A DNA stretch of 64,000 nt from Anabaena minutissima FACHB-250 (GCF_014697125.1 NZ_JACJRG010000002.1:124001-188000), one strand, 5' to 3'. Shown: positions 1 through 9,597, numbered from the stretch's first letter. Notes: a model not told the origin generated them from the sequence alone. Numbers and translations: made by a program.

Positions 1-2
1 TG

Positions 3-308
3 TTGAGAGAATTTAGTATTGATGAAAATAAGTTGCGTTCTCTTCAACAAGCCGTTTTATTAATTGCCGGTGCTAGCGATCGCCTTTTACCTTCTGTTAG
101 CGAAATCCAACGCCTAGCCAACATCATACCCAATAGCAGAACTTTAGTCCTACCGGAAAGTGGACACGCCTGCTTATTAGAAGAAGGTGTAAATCTCTAT
201 GAAATTCTTCAGTCTCATAACTTTTTAGAGATCAAAAACCTGTCCGATAATACACAATTTCCTATGGAAATAGCAAAGGCTTACAAAATTTATCATCCAA
301 CCAATTAG
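3..308 (+). CDS. alpha/beta hydrolase, C-terminal fragment (cut by window start)
   Basis: This is the last ~100 residues of a protein whose frame is open to the left edge, so the start lies outside the window. The segment LLIAGASDRLLPS followed about 25 residues later by LPESGHACLLE has the spacing of the acid and histidine loops of the alpha/beta-hydrolase fold; the Asp of ASDR and the His of SGHA would be the acid and base of the triad. The nucleophile serine is not visible. The tail after SGHACLLEE resembles the plastid/cyanobacterial acyltransferase-hydrolase type, but the substrate cannot be read. The fold is fairly sure, the function unknown. Confidence 0.65.
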   Translation: MREFSIDENKLRSLQQAVLLIAGASDRLLPSVSEIQRLANIIPNSRTLVLPESGHACLLEEGVNLYEILQSHNFLEIKNLSDNTQFPMEIAKAYKIYHPTN

Positions 309-575
309 CAAACTCACTTTAAAAATTTTCTGCCGTTTAAAAAATTACGACTTAAGTTTTAAAAACCTTATATTTTTCTGGGTACTGCCAAAAAAATCAT
401 GTTAGGCAAATCTAGAAAACCTTATGGGATAACAAGGGTTTCCAATTCACATCGGGCTGGAAACTGAATATAACATTTAGATAAAATTTTCAGATTTTCC
501 GAAAACAATATATTCAAAGAGGAAGATACATAGGGGAATCAGATGTATTCCTTCCGTAAAGATTAAGGAACTAAT

Positions 576-740
576 ATGAAACTACAAAAAACCACAACAA
601 CAAGCAAACTAGAGCAAGCATCTACGCTGTTAAATAAAATCGATGACAGCAACCTTCAAGAAGTTACTGGTGGTTTTGGATATACTAATCCAGATCCTAA
701 CAGACCAGAAAGTGAAAAACAGGGTACTCGCGCAGTCTAA
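576..740 (+). CDS. putative double-glycine leader peptide (secreted peptide or RiPP precursor)
   Basis: A 54-residue ORF starts at an ATG preceded by a good ribosome binding site (AAGGA about 7 bases upstream). Residues 1-33 look like a double-glycine leader: it is rich in Thr/Gln/Lys and ends LQEVTGG, with Ile22 at -12, Leu27 at -7, Val30 at -4 and Gly32-Gly33 at -2/-1. The predicted mature part (residues 34-54) is 21 residues, hydrophilic, Pro/Asn/Glu-rich and lacks Cys, so it is neither a lanthipeptide nor a typical pore-forming bacteriocin. C39-peptidase ABC exporters cut such leaders after GG. No exporter or modifying enzyme lies within reach; the upstream neighbour is the truncated hydrolase and the downstream gene is EcsC-like. 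The mature function is unknown. Confidence 0.6.
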   Translation: MKLQKTTTTSKLEQASTLLNKIDDSNLQEVTGGFGYTNPDPNRPESEKQGTRAV

Positions 741-996
741 ATAGTTTTACCAATCATCTTTTGTTTGGTCAACTGTAAGTGAAACTCTAACACGCGAGCA
801 ATAAAGTCTTATATCAAGATTTTTTGCTCGAACAACTACTTAACCCAGGGACGTAGAAAAGGATAAAATACTTTTCTTACGCCCTATGGGGTTATATTTG
901 CATCTTAAAAACTTTATGCTGATTGGAAGATGTCAAACAAGGTAATAGTTAATTACAACCGAAAAAGAGAAGTTGTAACCAGGCTAATACTTACCA

Positions 997-2121
997 ATGT
1001 CAGACGAGATTCAATCTAGAAAAAACAATATCAATCAAACAGTTGATTCACCCACAAATCCAAAATCAGCAGCAGATAAAAATCAAACATCCCTGATAGA
1101 GAATTTTGGCAGCACAGGCAAAATATTTCTAAATAAAGCAGTTGGAGTAGGAACAGCAACCGCAAAAACCACCCATAATTTATTTGCACAAGCAACTCAA
1201 ATCACAGGCAAAGTCATCAATCATATTGAGCAAAATTGGCTGATTAGAAGAATATCCGGCTTCTTAAATCTCAATTGGCTGATTGGTGCTAGTGACAGTG
1301 TTGATTTAGAAAAAGCAGCAACTGCGGTCAAAAAAATCCAACAGAAAAACCCCAAAGAATCCCCCAGGCAAATAGCCCACCGCATCATGATGGAAAAAGC
1401 CACGAAAGCCGGGGGAATTGGTTTAGCAAGTAGTATTTTGCCAGGAGTCGCCACTGCGCTGTTAGCAGTTGACTTGGCAGCGACAATGAAGTTGCAGACA
1501 GAAATGTTATATCAAATTGCTGCTGCCTATGGCTTAGATTTAAAAGACTCTAGCCGCAAAGGTGAACTGTTAACAATTTTTGGTTTAGGTTTAGGTGGAA
1601 ATCGCCTCCTGAAAGCAGCCGGACTAGTTTTATTGCGAAATGTCCCTTTTGCTGGAGCAGCGATCGCAGCTAGTGCCAATGCCACCATGAGTTATTCTTT
1701 AGGATATGCCGCTTGTCGTTTTTACGAAGCCAAACTAGATGAATCAGTGTCATTAGAATCGCCGCAAACACTGGCAAACTTAAAAGCAGAAAGCGAAAAA
1801 TATCTAGAAACTGCGATCGCTCAACAAGCAGTCATGGATAAAATATTAGTCCGCATGATTCTAGCCAGTCACCCCGAAAAAACTTGGCAAGAAATCTTAC
1901 CCCAACTACAAGCCGCTAACCTCAGTCCGACTTCCATATCAGCCATTGAGAAAAACATCAAATCACCCCAACCCTTAGATCAGCTACTCAATCAACTAGA
2001 TCGGGATTTTGCCATACCCTTACTAGCGCAGTGCCAAAGAATTGCCCAACTAGACAATCAGACTACACCAGTAGAGCAAGAAATTATGACTGCGATCGCC
2101 AACAAATTTGATATTGATTAG
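997..2121 (+). CDS. EcsC family protein
   Basis: The protein has 374 residues. The N-terminal ~100 residues are polar and Asn/Thr-rich. The middle (about 105-245) matches the EcsC family pattern: a basic helix (KKIQQKNPKESPRQIAHRIM), then a Gly/Ala-rich membrane-like stretch (GGIGLASSILPGVATALLAVDLAA), MLYQIAAAYGLDL, and a second Gly-rich stretch FGLGLGGN. The C-terminal third is helical with no clear motif. EcsC proteins are of unknown biochemical role; the name comes from the third gene of the Bacillus ecs ABC transporter operon. No transporter genes are adjacent here. The family call is good; no function is inferred. Confidence 0.7.
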   Translation: MSDEIQSRKNNINQTVDSPTNPKSAADKNQTSLIENFGSTGKIFLNKAVGVGTATAKTTHNLFAQATQITGKVINHIEQNWLIRRISGFLNLNWLIGASDSVDLEKAATAVKKIQQKNPKESPRQIAHRIMMEKATKAGGIGLASSILPGVATALLAVDLAATMKLQTEMLYQIAAAYGLDLKDSSRKGELLTIFGLGLGGNRLLKAAGLVLLRNVPFAGAAIAASANATMSYSLGYAACRFYEAKLDESVSLESPQTLANLKAESEKYLETAIAQQAVMDKILVRMILASHPEKTWQEILPQLQAANLSPTSISAIEKNIKSPQPLDQLLNQLDRDFAIPLLAQCQRIAQLDNQTTPVEQEIMTAIANKFDID

Positions 2122-2469
2122 TTATTCGATTTGCTCAAGATCAACACCGAGCGATGGCGTAACCGCCCAGCGTAGCTGATGGCGTACCCGCCCACCGGAG
2201 GTGATCGCAAACGTTGCTTCAACTGCTCTACCTGCTCTTCTGCTTGCTGTCGAGCTAAGGCTTCTGCATCTATCCTTTGCTGTGCTTCTCGTACGTAGTG
2301 CGTCTGAAACTTCTGTCGGATTCAGCAGTTTTTCTCCCGTATCTTCCCGATAAAAACCGATCAATTCTCCTTCCACTTGCAACCTGAACCCCAAAAGTTC
2401 ACTGTGATTGTCTGTAATCAATTCATATATATCTTGCCGTAAGCGATAGCCTTGTAACTGTCCCTTCAC
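2122..2469 (-). pseudogene. decayed 3' remnant of a Uma2 family gene
   Basis: The first ~60 residues (QLQGYRL, then LLGFRLQVEGELIGFYREDTGEKLL) are the usual C-terminal part of cyanobacterial Uma2 proteins (PD-(D/E)XK nuclease-like fold). Such proteins normally continue into a Gln/Ala/Glu coiled coil. Here the coiled coil is found in another frame: the complement of about 2225-2292 reads VREAQQRIDAEALARQQAEE and then QVEQL, so a frameshift lies near 2290-2300. The extreme end runs into a repeat-like stretch at 2145-2205 (GCGATGGCGTAACCGCCC and similar). The N-terminal nuclease half is absent; an in-frame TGA lies shortly upstream. It is almost certainly non-functional. Confidence 0.7.
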
Positions 2470-2743
2470 TAGCTTGTGGTTTACAGGATTGTCTAATCAA
2501 TTTGATTGAAGAGGCAGAGTAAGCTTATGCAGAGGGAAAACTTAAGCTTCGCCACAACTGACGATACTTTGCTTTTGAAGCGTGGCAAGATAGCAGACCA
2601 CAAAGACAGAAATTGATGCAGCTACATATCAAATTATATGCTCAATGGTCATCAGTTCCTTTTCCTTCCCCATTCCCCAAGCCCTCACTCGAAAAATTTT
2701 GAGCAATACTTATACAAGAAGTAAGTTTACGCAAAATTCAAAA

Positions 2744-4219
2744 ATGACAATTCAACTAAGTGACAAGCCCTTGCTAGAGTGGGCAGGAGATACCCTCGCG
2801 ATCGCATTATTTGAAGAAGCAGTAGAATTAACCGGGGAACTGGCAACATTAGATGAGAAGTTGTCCGGCATTTTAAAAGAAATAATTGCCGAAGAAGAAT
2901 TTACAGGCAAAGCCAACAGCACCATTTTTAGCCGTGTGAGTGGTGCTAGCCCAGTTAAAAAAATCATTTTGGTAGGTTTAGGCAAAGCCGATAACCTCAA
3001 ATTAGAAACTCTCAGACGTGCGGCTGCGGTGGTAGGAAAAGTTGCCAAAAAACAGAAAAGCAAAGTTTTGGGCTTTAGTTTCCCCTTGTGGAATAATGAT
3101 CCAGCCGCCTCTTTACAAGCACTAGCCGAAGGTGTGCAGCTAGGACTTTACCAAGATAATCGCTTTAAATCAGATCCAGAAGATAAAGGTTCACGAGTCG
3201 AAACCATCGAATTTCTAGGATTTGCTGGACAAGAAGCAGCAATTACCAAAGCCAACCAAATAGTTTCCGGGGTTATCTTGGCAAGGGAATTAGTAGCCGC
3301 CCCAGCCAACACAGTTACACCCATTACGATGGCAGAAATTGCCCAGCAAATTGCCCAAGACCACGGGTTACAAATCGAAATTTTGGAACAAGCAGACTGT
3401 GAAAAACTAGGCATGGGTGCTTTTTTGGGAGTGGCGCAAGCTTCTGATTTACCGCCAAAATTTATTCACTTGACATATAAACCAGAAGGTACACCCAAAC
3501 GCAAACTAGGAATTGTCGGTAAAGGCTTAACCTTCGATTCCGGTGGACTCAACATTAAAGGTGCTGGTAGCGGTATCGAAACCATGAAAATCGATATGGG
3601 TGGTGCAGCCGCTACTTTAGGCGCAGCCAAAGCGATCGCTCAACTCAAACCAGACGCAGAAGTTCACTTTATCTCGGCAGTGACTGAAAACATGATTAGC
3701 GGTCACGCCATGCACCCAGGAGACATCCTCACAGCATCTAACGGCAAAACAATCGAAGTGAATAACACCGACGCTGAAGGACGTTTAACCCTGGCAGATG
3801 CCTTAGTTTTTACCGACAAATTAGGATTAGATGCGATCGTAGATTTAGCAACCCTAACTGGTGCTTGTGTCATTGCTTTGGGTGACGACATCGCCGGGCT
3901 ATATACTCCAGATAATGCTTTAGCTACCCAGCTAGAACAAGCATCGGCAAGCTCAGGCGAAAAAATTTGGCGGATGCCAATGGAAGAAAAATATTTTGAC
4001 GGGCTTAAATCTGGTATTGCGGACATGAAGAACACCGGGCCACGTCCTGGTGGTTCAATCACCGCCTCTTTGTTCCTCAAACAATTTGTCAAAGATACCG
4101 CTTGGGCGCACTTAGATATTGCGGGGCCAGTGTGGGCAGATAAAGATAATGGCTATAACAACACTGGTGCAACTGGTTTCGGTGTAAGAATGCTGGTTAA
4201 TTGGGTACTGGAGAACTAG
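2744..4219 (+). CDS. pepA: leucyl aminopeptidase (M17 family)
   Basis: A cytosolic, two-metal aminopeptidase that releases N-terminal residues during peptide turnover. The 491 residues from this ATG match the usual cyanobacterial length. The frame is open 33 codons further upstream (from 2645), but that extension is not conserved-looking. The M17 catalytic segment is intact: [14 protein letters not shown] (Lys260 and Asp265 as metal ligands by family analogy), the DMGGAA loop, and the signature NTDAEGRL at 341-348 with its Asp and Glu ligands. The gene stands alone between the Uma2 remnant and plsX. The 216 bases after it are low-complexity (repeated GGGGACT). Confidence 0.93.
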   Translation: MTIQLSDKPLLEWAGDTLAIALFEEAVELTGELATLDEKLSGILKEIIAEEEFTGKANSTIFSRVSGASPVKKIILVGLGKADNLKLETLRRAAAVVGKVAKKQKSKVLGFSFPLWNNDPAASLQALAEGVQLGLYQDNRFKSDPEDKGSRVETIEFLGFAGQEAAITKANQIVSGVILARELVAAPANTVTPITMAEIAQQIAQDHGLQIEILEQADCEKLGMGAFLGVAQASDLPPKFIHLTYKPEGTPKRKLGIVGKGLTFDSGGLNIKGAGSGIETMKIDMGGAAATLGAAKAIAQLKPDAEVHFISAVTENMISGHAMHPGDILTASNGKTIEVNNTDAEGRLTLADALVFTDKLGLDAIVDLATLTGACVIALGDDIAGLYTPDNALATQLEQASASSGEKIWRMPMEEKYFDGLKSGIADMKNTGPRPGGSITASLFLKQFVKDTAWAHLDIAGPVWADKDNGYNNTGATGFGVRMLVNWVLEN

Positions 4220-4435
4220 GTTCTGGGGACTGGGGACTGGGGAAATTCCTCCCCCTTGCACCCTGCCCCCTGCCCCAATGCCTCTTATCCCCATTCCCCA
4301 TTCATTCATGCTATCGTGGGCTTACTGTCATGAGCTGTTTCAAAAATAACAACAGTAATCTGGCAGATAGAAAGTTAAGTTTTTTCAGCAAAGCCATCTG
4401 GTAAAATTTGTAAGGTTTCTAAGAAGCTCTGAGCA

Positions 4436-5461
4436 ATGGGATCGACTGGCGTGCGGATAGCAATTGACGCAATGGGAGGGGATCATGCTCCCGATGAAAT
4501 CGTTACTGGCGCGGTGCGAGCCAGTGAAGAATTAGGTGTGAAAGTTTTGTTAGTGGGTGATCCCCAACAAATCAAAGCTGCCTTGCCTCCAAAAACCAAT
4601 TTGGAAGGAGTGGAAATCATTCCGGCTGAGGATGCGATCGCAATGGATGAAGAGCCTTTAAATGCGGTCAGACGCAAACGCAAGGCTTCAATCAATGTGG
4701 CAATGGATTTGGTGAAGCAGCAAAAGGCAGATGCGGTATTCTCTGCTGGTCACTCTGGGGCAGCTATGGCCTCAGCCTTACTCCGTCTGGGAAGATTGCC
4801 AGGGGTTGACCGTCCAGCAATTGGTACAGTGTTTCCTACAATCAAAGCAGGTAAACCAGTCTTAATACTTGATGTCGGTGCAAACGTAGATTGCCGTCCC
4901 AAGTTTTTAGAACAGTTTGCCGTCATCGGTTCGATTTATAGCCAGTATGTTCTAGGTACGGATGAACCCAAAGTAGGTTTGTTGAATATTGGCGAAGAAG
5001 AGACTAAAGGCAATGAATTAGCCCTACGGACTCATGAACTGTTGCGGGAAAATCCTTACATTAGCTTTATTGGTAATGCTGAAGGACGAGATGTACTTTC
5101 TGGCGAGTTCGATGTGATTGTCTGTGATGGCTTTGTCGGTAATATCTTACTCAAATTTGCTGAAGCGATCGGTGGGGTAATTTTGCAAATCTTACGGGAA
5201 GAATTGCCTCAAGGATTACACGGTCAAATTGGAACAGCTCTTTTAAAACCCAATCTCAAGCGCATTAAGCAGCGCATGGATCATGCCGAACATGGTGGTG
5301 CTTTGCTGTTAGGGGTATCAGGAGTTTGTTTAATCGGTCATGGTAGTTCTCAAGCCCCTTCAGTATTTAACGCCATTCGCATGGCTAAAGAAGCTGTAGA
5401 CAATAAAGTAATGCAACAACTGCAATCCCAATATGAGATGCTACAGAGTGAGAGTAGTTAG
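4436..5461 (+). CDS. plsX: phosphate acyltransferase PlsX
   Basis: Converts acyl-ACP plus phosphate to acyl-phosphate at the start of phospholipid synthesis. The 341 residues contain the N-terminal signature IAIDAMGGDHAP and later VGANVDCRP, GEEETKGNEL and CDGFVGNILLKF, all typical of PlsX. It heads a same-strand group plsX-fabH-fabD-plsC, so the genes for acyl-chain initiation and glycerolipid acylation sit together. Gaps of 117, 232 and 135 bases between the genes, filled with repeats, make a single tight operon uncertain. In cyanobacteria the acyl-phosphate is passed on to glycerol-3-phosphate by PlsY, which is not seen here. Confidence 0.95.
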   Translation: MGSTGVRIAIDAMGGDHAPDEIVTGAVRASEELGVKVLLVGDPQQIKAALPPKTNLEGVEIIPAEDAIAMDEEPLNAVRRKRKASINVAMDLVKQQKADAVFSAGHSGAAMASALLRLGRLPGVDRPAIGTVFPTIKAGKPVLILDVGANVDCRPKFLEQFAVIGSIYSQYVLGTDEPKVGLLNIGEEETKGNELALRTHELLRENPYISFIGNAEGRDVLSGEFDVIVCDGFVGNILLKFAEAIGGVILQILREELPQGLHGQIGTALLKPNLKRIKQRMDHAEHGGALLLGVSGVCLIGHGSSQAPSVFNAIRMAKEAVDNKVMQQLQSQYEMLQSESS

Positions 5462-5578
5462 CAATCAGCCACAAGACTAGCAATTACAGCTAGCAAGAAG
5501 TCATTGGTTAGCAGCATCAGACTAATGACTAATGACTGATAACTGATGACTAAAAGCTGATAGCTTGGGAGAATAGGA

Positions 5579-6571
5579 GTGCAAAACTTAGGTATAGCAA
5601 TAATAGGAAGTGGTTCGGCAGTACCAGCAACTTCCCTTCACAATCAAGAACTCACCCAACTGGTGGAAACATCAGATGAGTGGATTACTACCAGAACAGG
5701 AATTCGACAGCGACGGTTAGCAAATTCCACAGATTCCTTAAGTAGTCTGGCCACTGCTGCAAGCATTCAAGCGATCGCCTCAGCGGGAATTACACCAGGC
5801 GATTTAGATTTAATCTTGCTGGCAACTTCCACCCCAGATGACTTATTTGGTAGCGCGTGTAAAGTTCAAGCTGAGTTAGGTGCAACCCAAGCAGTAGCTT
5901 TTGACCTCACAGCAGCTTGCTCTGGCTTTGTATTTGGGCTAGTTACAGCCGCCCAATACATTAGAACAGGCGCATATCGAAATGTACTGCTGATCGGAGC
6001 AGATGTCCTCTCTCGTTGGGTAGATTGGCAAGACAGGCGCACTTGCGTATTGTTTGGGGATGGGGCTGGTGCAGTTGTATTGCAAGCCAATGATAGCGAT
6101 CGCTTACTAGGATTTGCCCTCAAAAGTGACGGTACTCAAAACCACTACCTTAACGTAGCTTATCAAGGCACTCCCCAAGAAATCATCCCTGGCGTAAATG
6201 TGACTCAAGGCACTTATCAACCCATCACCATGAACGGCAAAGAAGTTTACCGCTTCGCCGCCCAAAAAGTGCCGGAAATCATTGATAAAGCATTATTTGC
6301 AGCTAATCTCACTGTTGACCAAATAGACTGGTTGTTACTGCATCAAGCCAATCAACGTATCCTTGATACCGTTGCCCAACGGCTCAATATTCCTGACCAC
6401 AAAGTAATCAGCAATTTGGCTAATTACGGTAATACCTCCGCCGCCTCCATTCCCATAGCTTTAGATGAAGCAGTACGGGAAGGCAAAATAAAAACCAATG
6501 ACATCATAGCTGCATCCGGCTTTGGAGCAGGTTTAACCTGGGGTGCAGCAATTTTCCAATGGGGAAGATAA
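5579..6571 (+). CDS. fabH: beta-ketoacyl-ACP synthase III
   Basis: Catalyses the first condensation of type II fatty acid synthesis, acetyl-CoA with malonyl-ACP. The 330 residues carry the full triad: Cys114 in TAACSGF, His255 in LLHQANQR and Asn285 in NYGNTSAAS. The N-terminal VETSDEWITTRTGIRQRR is characteristic. The start is a GTG placed directly after AGGAG; no closer ATG fits the conserved N-terminus. It lies 117 bases after plsX, in a gap of short repeats (TAATGACTGAT-like units). No unusual substitution was seen. Confidence 0.95.
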   Translation: MQNLGIAIIGSGSAVPATSLHNQELTQLVETSDEWITTRTGIRQRRLANSTDSLSSLATAASIQAIASAGITPGDLDLILLATSTPDDLFGSACKVQAELGATQAVAFDLTAACSGFVFGLVTAAQYIRTGAYRNVLLIGADVLSRWVDWQDRRTCVLFGDGAGAVVLQANDSDRLLGFALKSDGTQNHYLNVAYQGTPQEIIPGVNVTQGTYQPITMNGKEVYRFAAQKVPEIIDKALFAANLTVDQIDWLLLHQANQRILDTVAQRLNIPDHKVISNLANYGNTSAASIPIALDEAVREGKIKTNDIIAASGFGAGLTWGAAIFQWGR

Positions 6572-6639
6572 ACAATTAAAAATTAGAAATTAAAAATTTA
6601 AAAATTGGATTCTTTATTTTTAATTTGCGTACCCCTCCA

Positions 6640-6765
6640 GAGTGAATCCTACGGATACGCTACGCGTAGCGTGTCGCAGACAAAAGTTCTGTAGGCGGGT
6701 TTCCCAATTTAGGAACGCCACTTGCTACAAGCCGGGAAACCCGGCCAACGCAGTGGCTCAACTTT
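6640..6765. repeat. palindromic intergenic repeat between fabH and fabD
   Basis: This stretch between fabH and fabD contains a dense palindrome (GCTACGCGTAGC at 6659-6670) followed by a GC-rich arm pair around GGCGGGTTTCCC ... GGGAAACCCGGCC. Sequences of the same flavour (GCGTAGCG, GCCTGCGGCAT) recur at about 30103-30172, 57300-57372 and 58422-58475. This suggests a dispersed, non-coding, hairpin-forming repeat family. A 61-residue minus-strand frame across it looks like a by-product of the repeat. Confidence 0.5.
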
Positions 6766-6803
6766 TCAAGACGAATTTTGAATTTGAGTGAAGCGATTGA
6801 CCA

Positions 6804-7685
6804 ATGACTAAAACTGCATGGGTGTTTCCCGGACAAGGTTCTCAAACACTGGGAATGGGAACAGACTTATTAGATATACCAGAGGCCAAAGCCAAGTTTG
6901 ACCAAGCTGAGGCCATCTTAGGCTGGTCTGTAACAGAAATCTGCCAAAACGAAGAAGAAAAGTTATCAAAGACACTCTACACTCAGCCCTGTCTTTACGT
7001 AGTAGAAAGTATCTTAGCTGACCTCATCCGGGAAAAAGGACACCAGCCAGATTTAGTTGCTGGTCACAGTTTGGGAGAATACATTGCCCTTTACGTTGCG
7101 GGTGTGTTTGAGTGGTCAGCAGGATTAGAGTTAGTCAAGCGACGCGCCGAACTCATGGATAGTGCCGCAGGCGGAATGATGGCGGCTTTGATGAACTTTG
7201 ACCGTGAAAAACTAGAAAAAGTCCTGGCTGAAAATCCTGATGTAGTTTTAGCAAATGATAACAGTCCAGCACAGGTAGTCATCTCCGGCACTCCAGAGGC
7301 AGTACAAACAGTCATGTCTCAAGTTAAAGCTAAACGTGCCATCCCCCTGAAAGTTTCGGGAGCGTTCCACTCGCATCTGATGGCAAATGTGGCAGATGAT
7401 TTTCAAAAAATTCTCGATACTGTAGAATTTCAATCAGCTAAAGTACCAGTATCATCGAACGTCCAGCCAGAACCCGCCGTTGATGCTGAAATTTTAAAGC
7501 AACGCCTCAGCCAACAAATGACAGGTTCAGTTCGCTGGCGAGAAATTGCTTTACAACTACCAGCTAATAGTATTGAAAAAGTAGTAGAAATCGGTCCTGG
7601 TAATGTGCTAACTGGTTTGATTAAACGCAGCACAACTGATTTAATCTTAGAAAACGTCCGTAACGCTGCTGAATTACCAAACTAG
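6804..7685 (+). CDS. fabD: malonyl-CoA:ACP transacylase
   Basis: Loads malonyl groups onto acyl carrier protein for fatty acid elongation. The 293 residues start MTKTAWVFPGQGSQ, the usual FabD N-terminus. The nucleophile Ser89 lies in GHSLGEY, and the catalytic histidine is probably His189 in GAFHSHLM. The C-terminal EIGPGNVLTGLIKR is also typical. It follows fabH and precedes plsC, giving a coherent lipid-synthesis group. Some polyketide synthase loading enzymes share this fold, but the neighbours favour primary metabolism. Confidence 0.94.
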   Translation: MTKTAWVFPGQGSQTLGMGTDLLDIPEAKAKFDQAEAILGWSVTEICQNEEEKLSKTLYTQPCLYVVESILADLIREKGHQPDLVAGHSLGEYIALYVAGVFEWSAGLELVKRRAELMDSAAGGMMAALMNFDREKLEKVLAENPDVVLANDNSPAQVVISGTPEAVQTVMSQVKAKRAIPLKVSGAFHSHLMANVADDFQKILDTVEFQSAKVPVSSNVQPEPAVDAEILKQRLSQQMTGSVRWREIALQLPANSIEKVVEIGPGNVLTGLIKRSTTDLILENVRNAAELPN

Positions 7686-7775
7686 GGAATGGGGACTGGT
7701 GACTGGGGAAAAGAGCAAAGGGGAAAATAATTAATCTAATCCCTTTGCACCTTTACCTTTACCGTTTTCCCTCAT

Positions 7776-7819
7776 AATAATCCCCAATAATCCCCAATAA
7801 TCCCCAATCCCCAATCCCC
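7776..7819. repeat. tandem repeat upstream of plsC
   Basis: Three copies of AATAATCCCC run into two copies of the 7-mer AATCCCC and end one base before the plsC start codon. The array therefore occupies the ribosome-binding region of plsC and leaves no recognisable Shine-Dalgarno sequence. Confidence 0.8.
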
Positions 7820-7820
7820 T

Positions 7821-8459
7821 ATGTCTCGAACTCGCGAACCGTTTATTAGTCTAGCTCTTTACCATGCTTTCAAGTGGTCGGTAGTCAGTCCGATGCTTCA
7901 TGCTTACTTTCGGGGACGGATTTATGGTGTGGAAAATGTTCCTCAATCAGGCCCTGTGGTAGTTGTCAGTAATCATGCCAGTTACTTTGACCCGCCGATT
8001 GTCTCGAATTGTGTTGCGCGTCCAGTAGCATACATGGCTAAAGAAGAATTATTTGATGTCCCAGTTCTGGCACAAGCTATTAAATTGTATGGTGCTTACC
8101 CAGTCAGTCGGGGAAGTGCCGATCGCAATGCTATCCGCGCAGCTCTAGAGTATCTTAATAATGGCTGGGCTGTTGGCGTATTCTTAGAAGGAACGCGTAC
8201 CCCCGATGGCCGCATTAGTGACCCAAAACGCGGTGCAGCACTGTTAGCTGCTAAGGCACAAGCCCCTATATTACCTGTATGTTTGTGGGGTTCGGAGAAA
8301 ATTTTACAACCAGGCTCATCCTTACCGCGTGCAGTTCCCCTCACGGTAAGAATTGGTAGTTTAATTGATACCCCCAGTTCTACCAATAAAGAAGAATTGG
8401 AACGTGTAACACAAAAATGTGCCGCCGTCATTAACCAAATGCACGATTTAGGGCGTTGA
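7821..8459 (+). CDS. plsC: 1-acyl-sn-glycerol-3-phosphate acyltransferase
   Basis: Transfers an acyl group to lysophosphatidate to give phosphatidate, the second acylation of membrane-lipid synthesis. The 212 residues hold the acyltransferase motifs in order: the HX4D box NHASYFDPP (His52, Asp57), FLEGTRTPDGR (about 121-131) and the hydrophobic PILPVCLWGSEK segment. One membrane-associated helix is likely near residues 10-30. The ATG directly follows a tandem repeat with no clear ribosome binding site. It is the last of the lipid genes in this cluster. Confidence 0.9.
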   Translation: MSRTREPFISLALYHAFKWSVVSPMLHAYFRGRIYGVENVPQSGPVVVVSNHASYFDPPIVSNCVARPVAYMAKEELFDVPVLAQAIKLYGAYPVSRGSADRNAIRAALEYLNNGWAVGVFLEGTRTPDGRISDPKRGAALLAAKAQAPILPVCLWGSEKILQPGSSLPRAVPLTVRIGSLIDTPSSTNKEELERVTQKCAAVINQMHDLGR

Positions 8460-8559
8460 GTAAAATATTTAGAACATATGCTCCCAGAAAGTAGCGATCG
8501 CTGCTTTAACTTTTGTAGATTAAAACTCAATATTCAAAAATTAGGCATGACTAACTATT

Positions 8560-9597
8560 ATGCGTGGATTTGAAGCCAAAACTTTTTGGCATCGTCTGAA
8601 TAATTCCTTAATAGTACGCTTTTTACTATTAGTCGCTGCTGGTTGGGCTTTAGTCCAGCTTTTAGCATACTTTCAAACAGTAATTGTGATTTTTACGTTT
8701 GCCACTATTTTGGCTTTTTTACTCAGCTATCCTGTAAAGTGGTTGCAGCATTTTTTGCCACACGGTATAGCAGTTGTTATAGTTTTTTTAATCAGCATTA
8801 TATTTCTGAGTGGACTATTAATTACTATTGGTGTGGCAGTTGTATCTCAGGGGCAACAATTAATAGACAGTATCTCTAATTTTTTAACTTCTTTATTACC
8901 TTTCTTAGAAAGAATTGAAGAAACTCTGCGTAATCGTAATTTGCAAATAGACTTAAGTATAATTCAAGAGCAATTACGAAATCAAGCAATATCAACTTTA
9001 GTCACAAGCCTAACTATATTACAACAATTGCTGTCTAATTTTGTCACTTTTATCATAATTGCTGTTGTAGCTTTCTTTATGTTGCTAGATGGTGAAAAAC
9101 TGTGGAAATTCATTCTCAGATTTTTACCTAATCAGCATCGTGGAAGATTTACAAATATTCTTCGCCGGAGTTTTTTAGGGTTTTTTCGAGGACAGTTACT
9201 ATTAACTTTATTTCTAAGCACTGCAAGTTTTATTGTTTTTATATTATTTAATGTACCTTTTGCTTTACTTCTGTCTTTGATAGTAGGCATACTGGACATT
9301 ATTCCAGGGATAGGAGCAACTTTAGGAGTTAGTGTAATTACTTTAATTGTGTTGTCTCAAGATGTTTGGCTGGCATTAAAAGTCTTCATAGCTTGTATAG
9401 TTCTTCAACAAATACAAGATAATCTAATTGCCCCTCGCGTCATGCAAGGAGCATTGAATCTTAATCCAGTAGTAGTATTTTTCGCTCTGTTAGTAGGTGC
9501 AAGAGTTGCAGGATTATTGGGAATTTTTCTATCAATCCCAATTACTGGAATAATTGTATCTTTGTTTGAAATTAATGCGATGAAGTCAGAAGTTTAG
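8560..9597 (+). CDS. AI-2E family (PerM-type) membrane protein
   Basis: The 345-residue polytopic membrane protein has about seven or eight hydrophobic helices (for example 20-35, 42-62, 70-95, 155-180, 215-250, 265-280, 310-335). The family pattern is clear: IVGILDIIPGIGATLGV in the second half and the C-terminal NLNPVVVFFALLVGARVAGLLGIFLSIP. Members include the TqsA autoinducer-2 exporter and Na+/H+ antiporter-like proteins. Substrates of the cyanobacterial ones are unknown, so no transport role is assigned. It follows plsC by 100 bases on the same strand and may or may not be co-transcribed. Confidence 0.85.
   Translation: MRGFEAKTFWHRLNNSLIVRFLLLVAAGWALVQLLAYFQTVIVIFTFATILAFLLSYPVKWLQHFLPHGIAVVIVFLISIIFLSGLLITIGVAVVSQGQQLIDSISNFLTSLLPFLERIEETLRNRNLQIDLSIIQEQLRNQAISTLVTSLTILQQLLSNFVTFIIIAVVAFFMLLDGEKLWKFILRFLPNQHRGRFTNILRRSFLGFFRGQLLLTLFLSTASFIVFILFNVPFALLLSLIVGILDIIPGIGATLGVSVITLIVLSQDVWLALKVFIACIVLQQIQDNLIAPRVMQGALNLNPVVVFFALLVGARVAGLLGIFLSIPITGIIVSLFEINAMKSEV

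Noticed and set aside
4201..4404. Short frame between pepA and plsX
   Set aside because: It overlaps the end of pepA and translates GGGGACT repeats into [13 protein letters not shown] low-complexity peptide.
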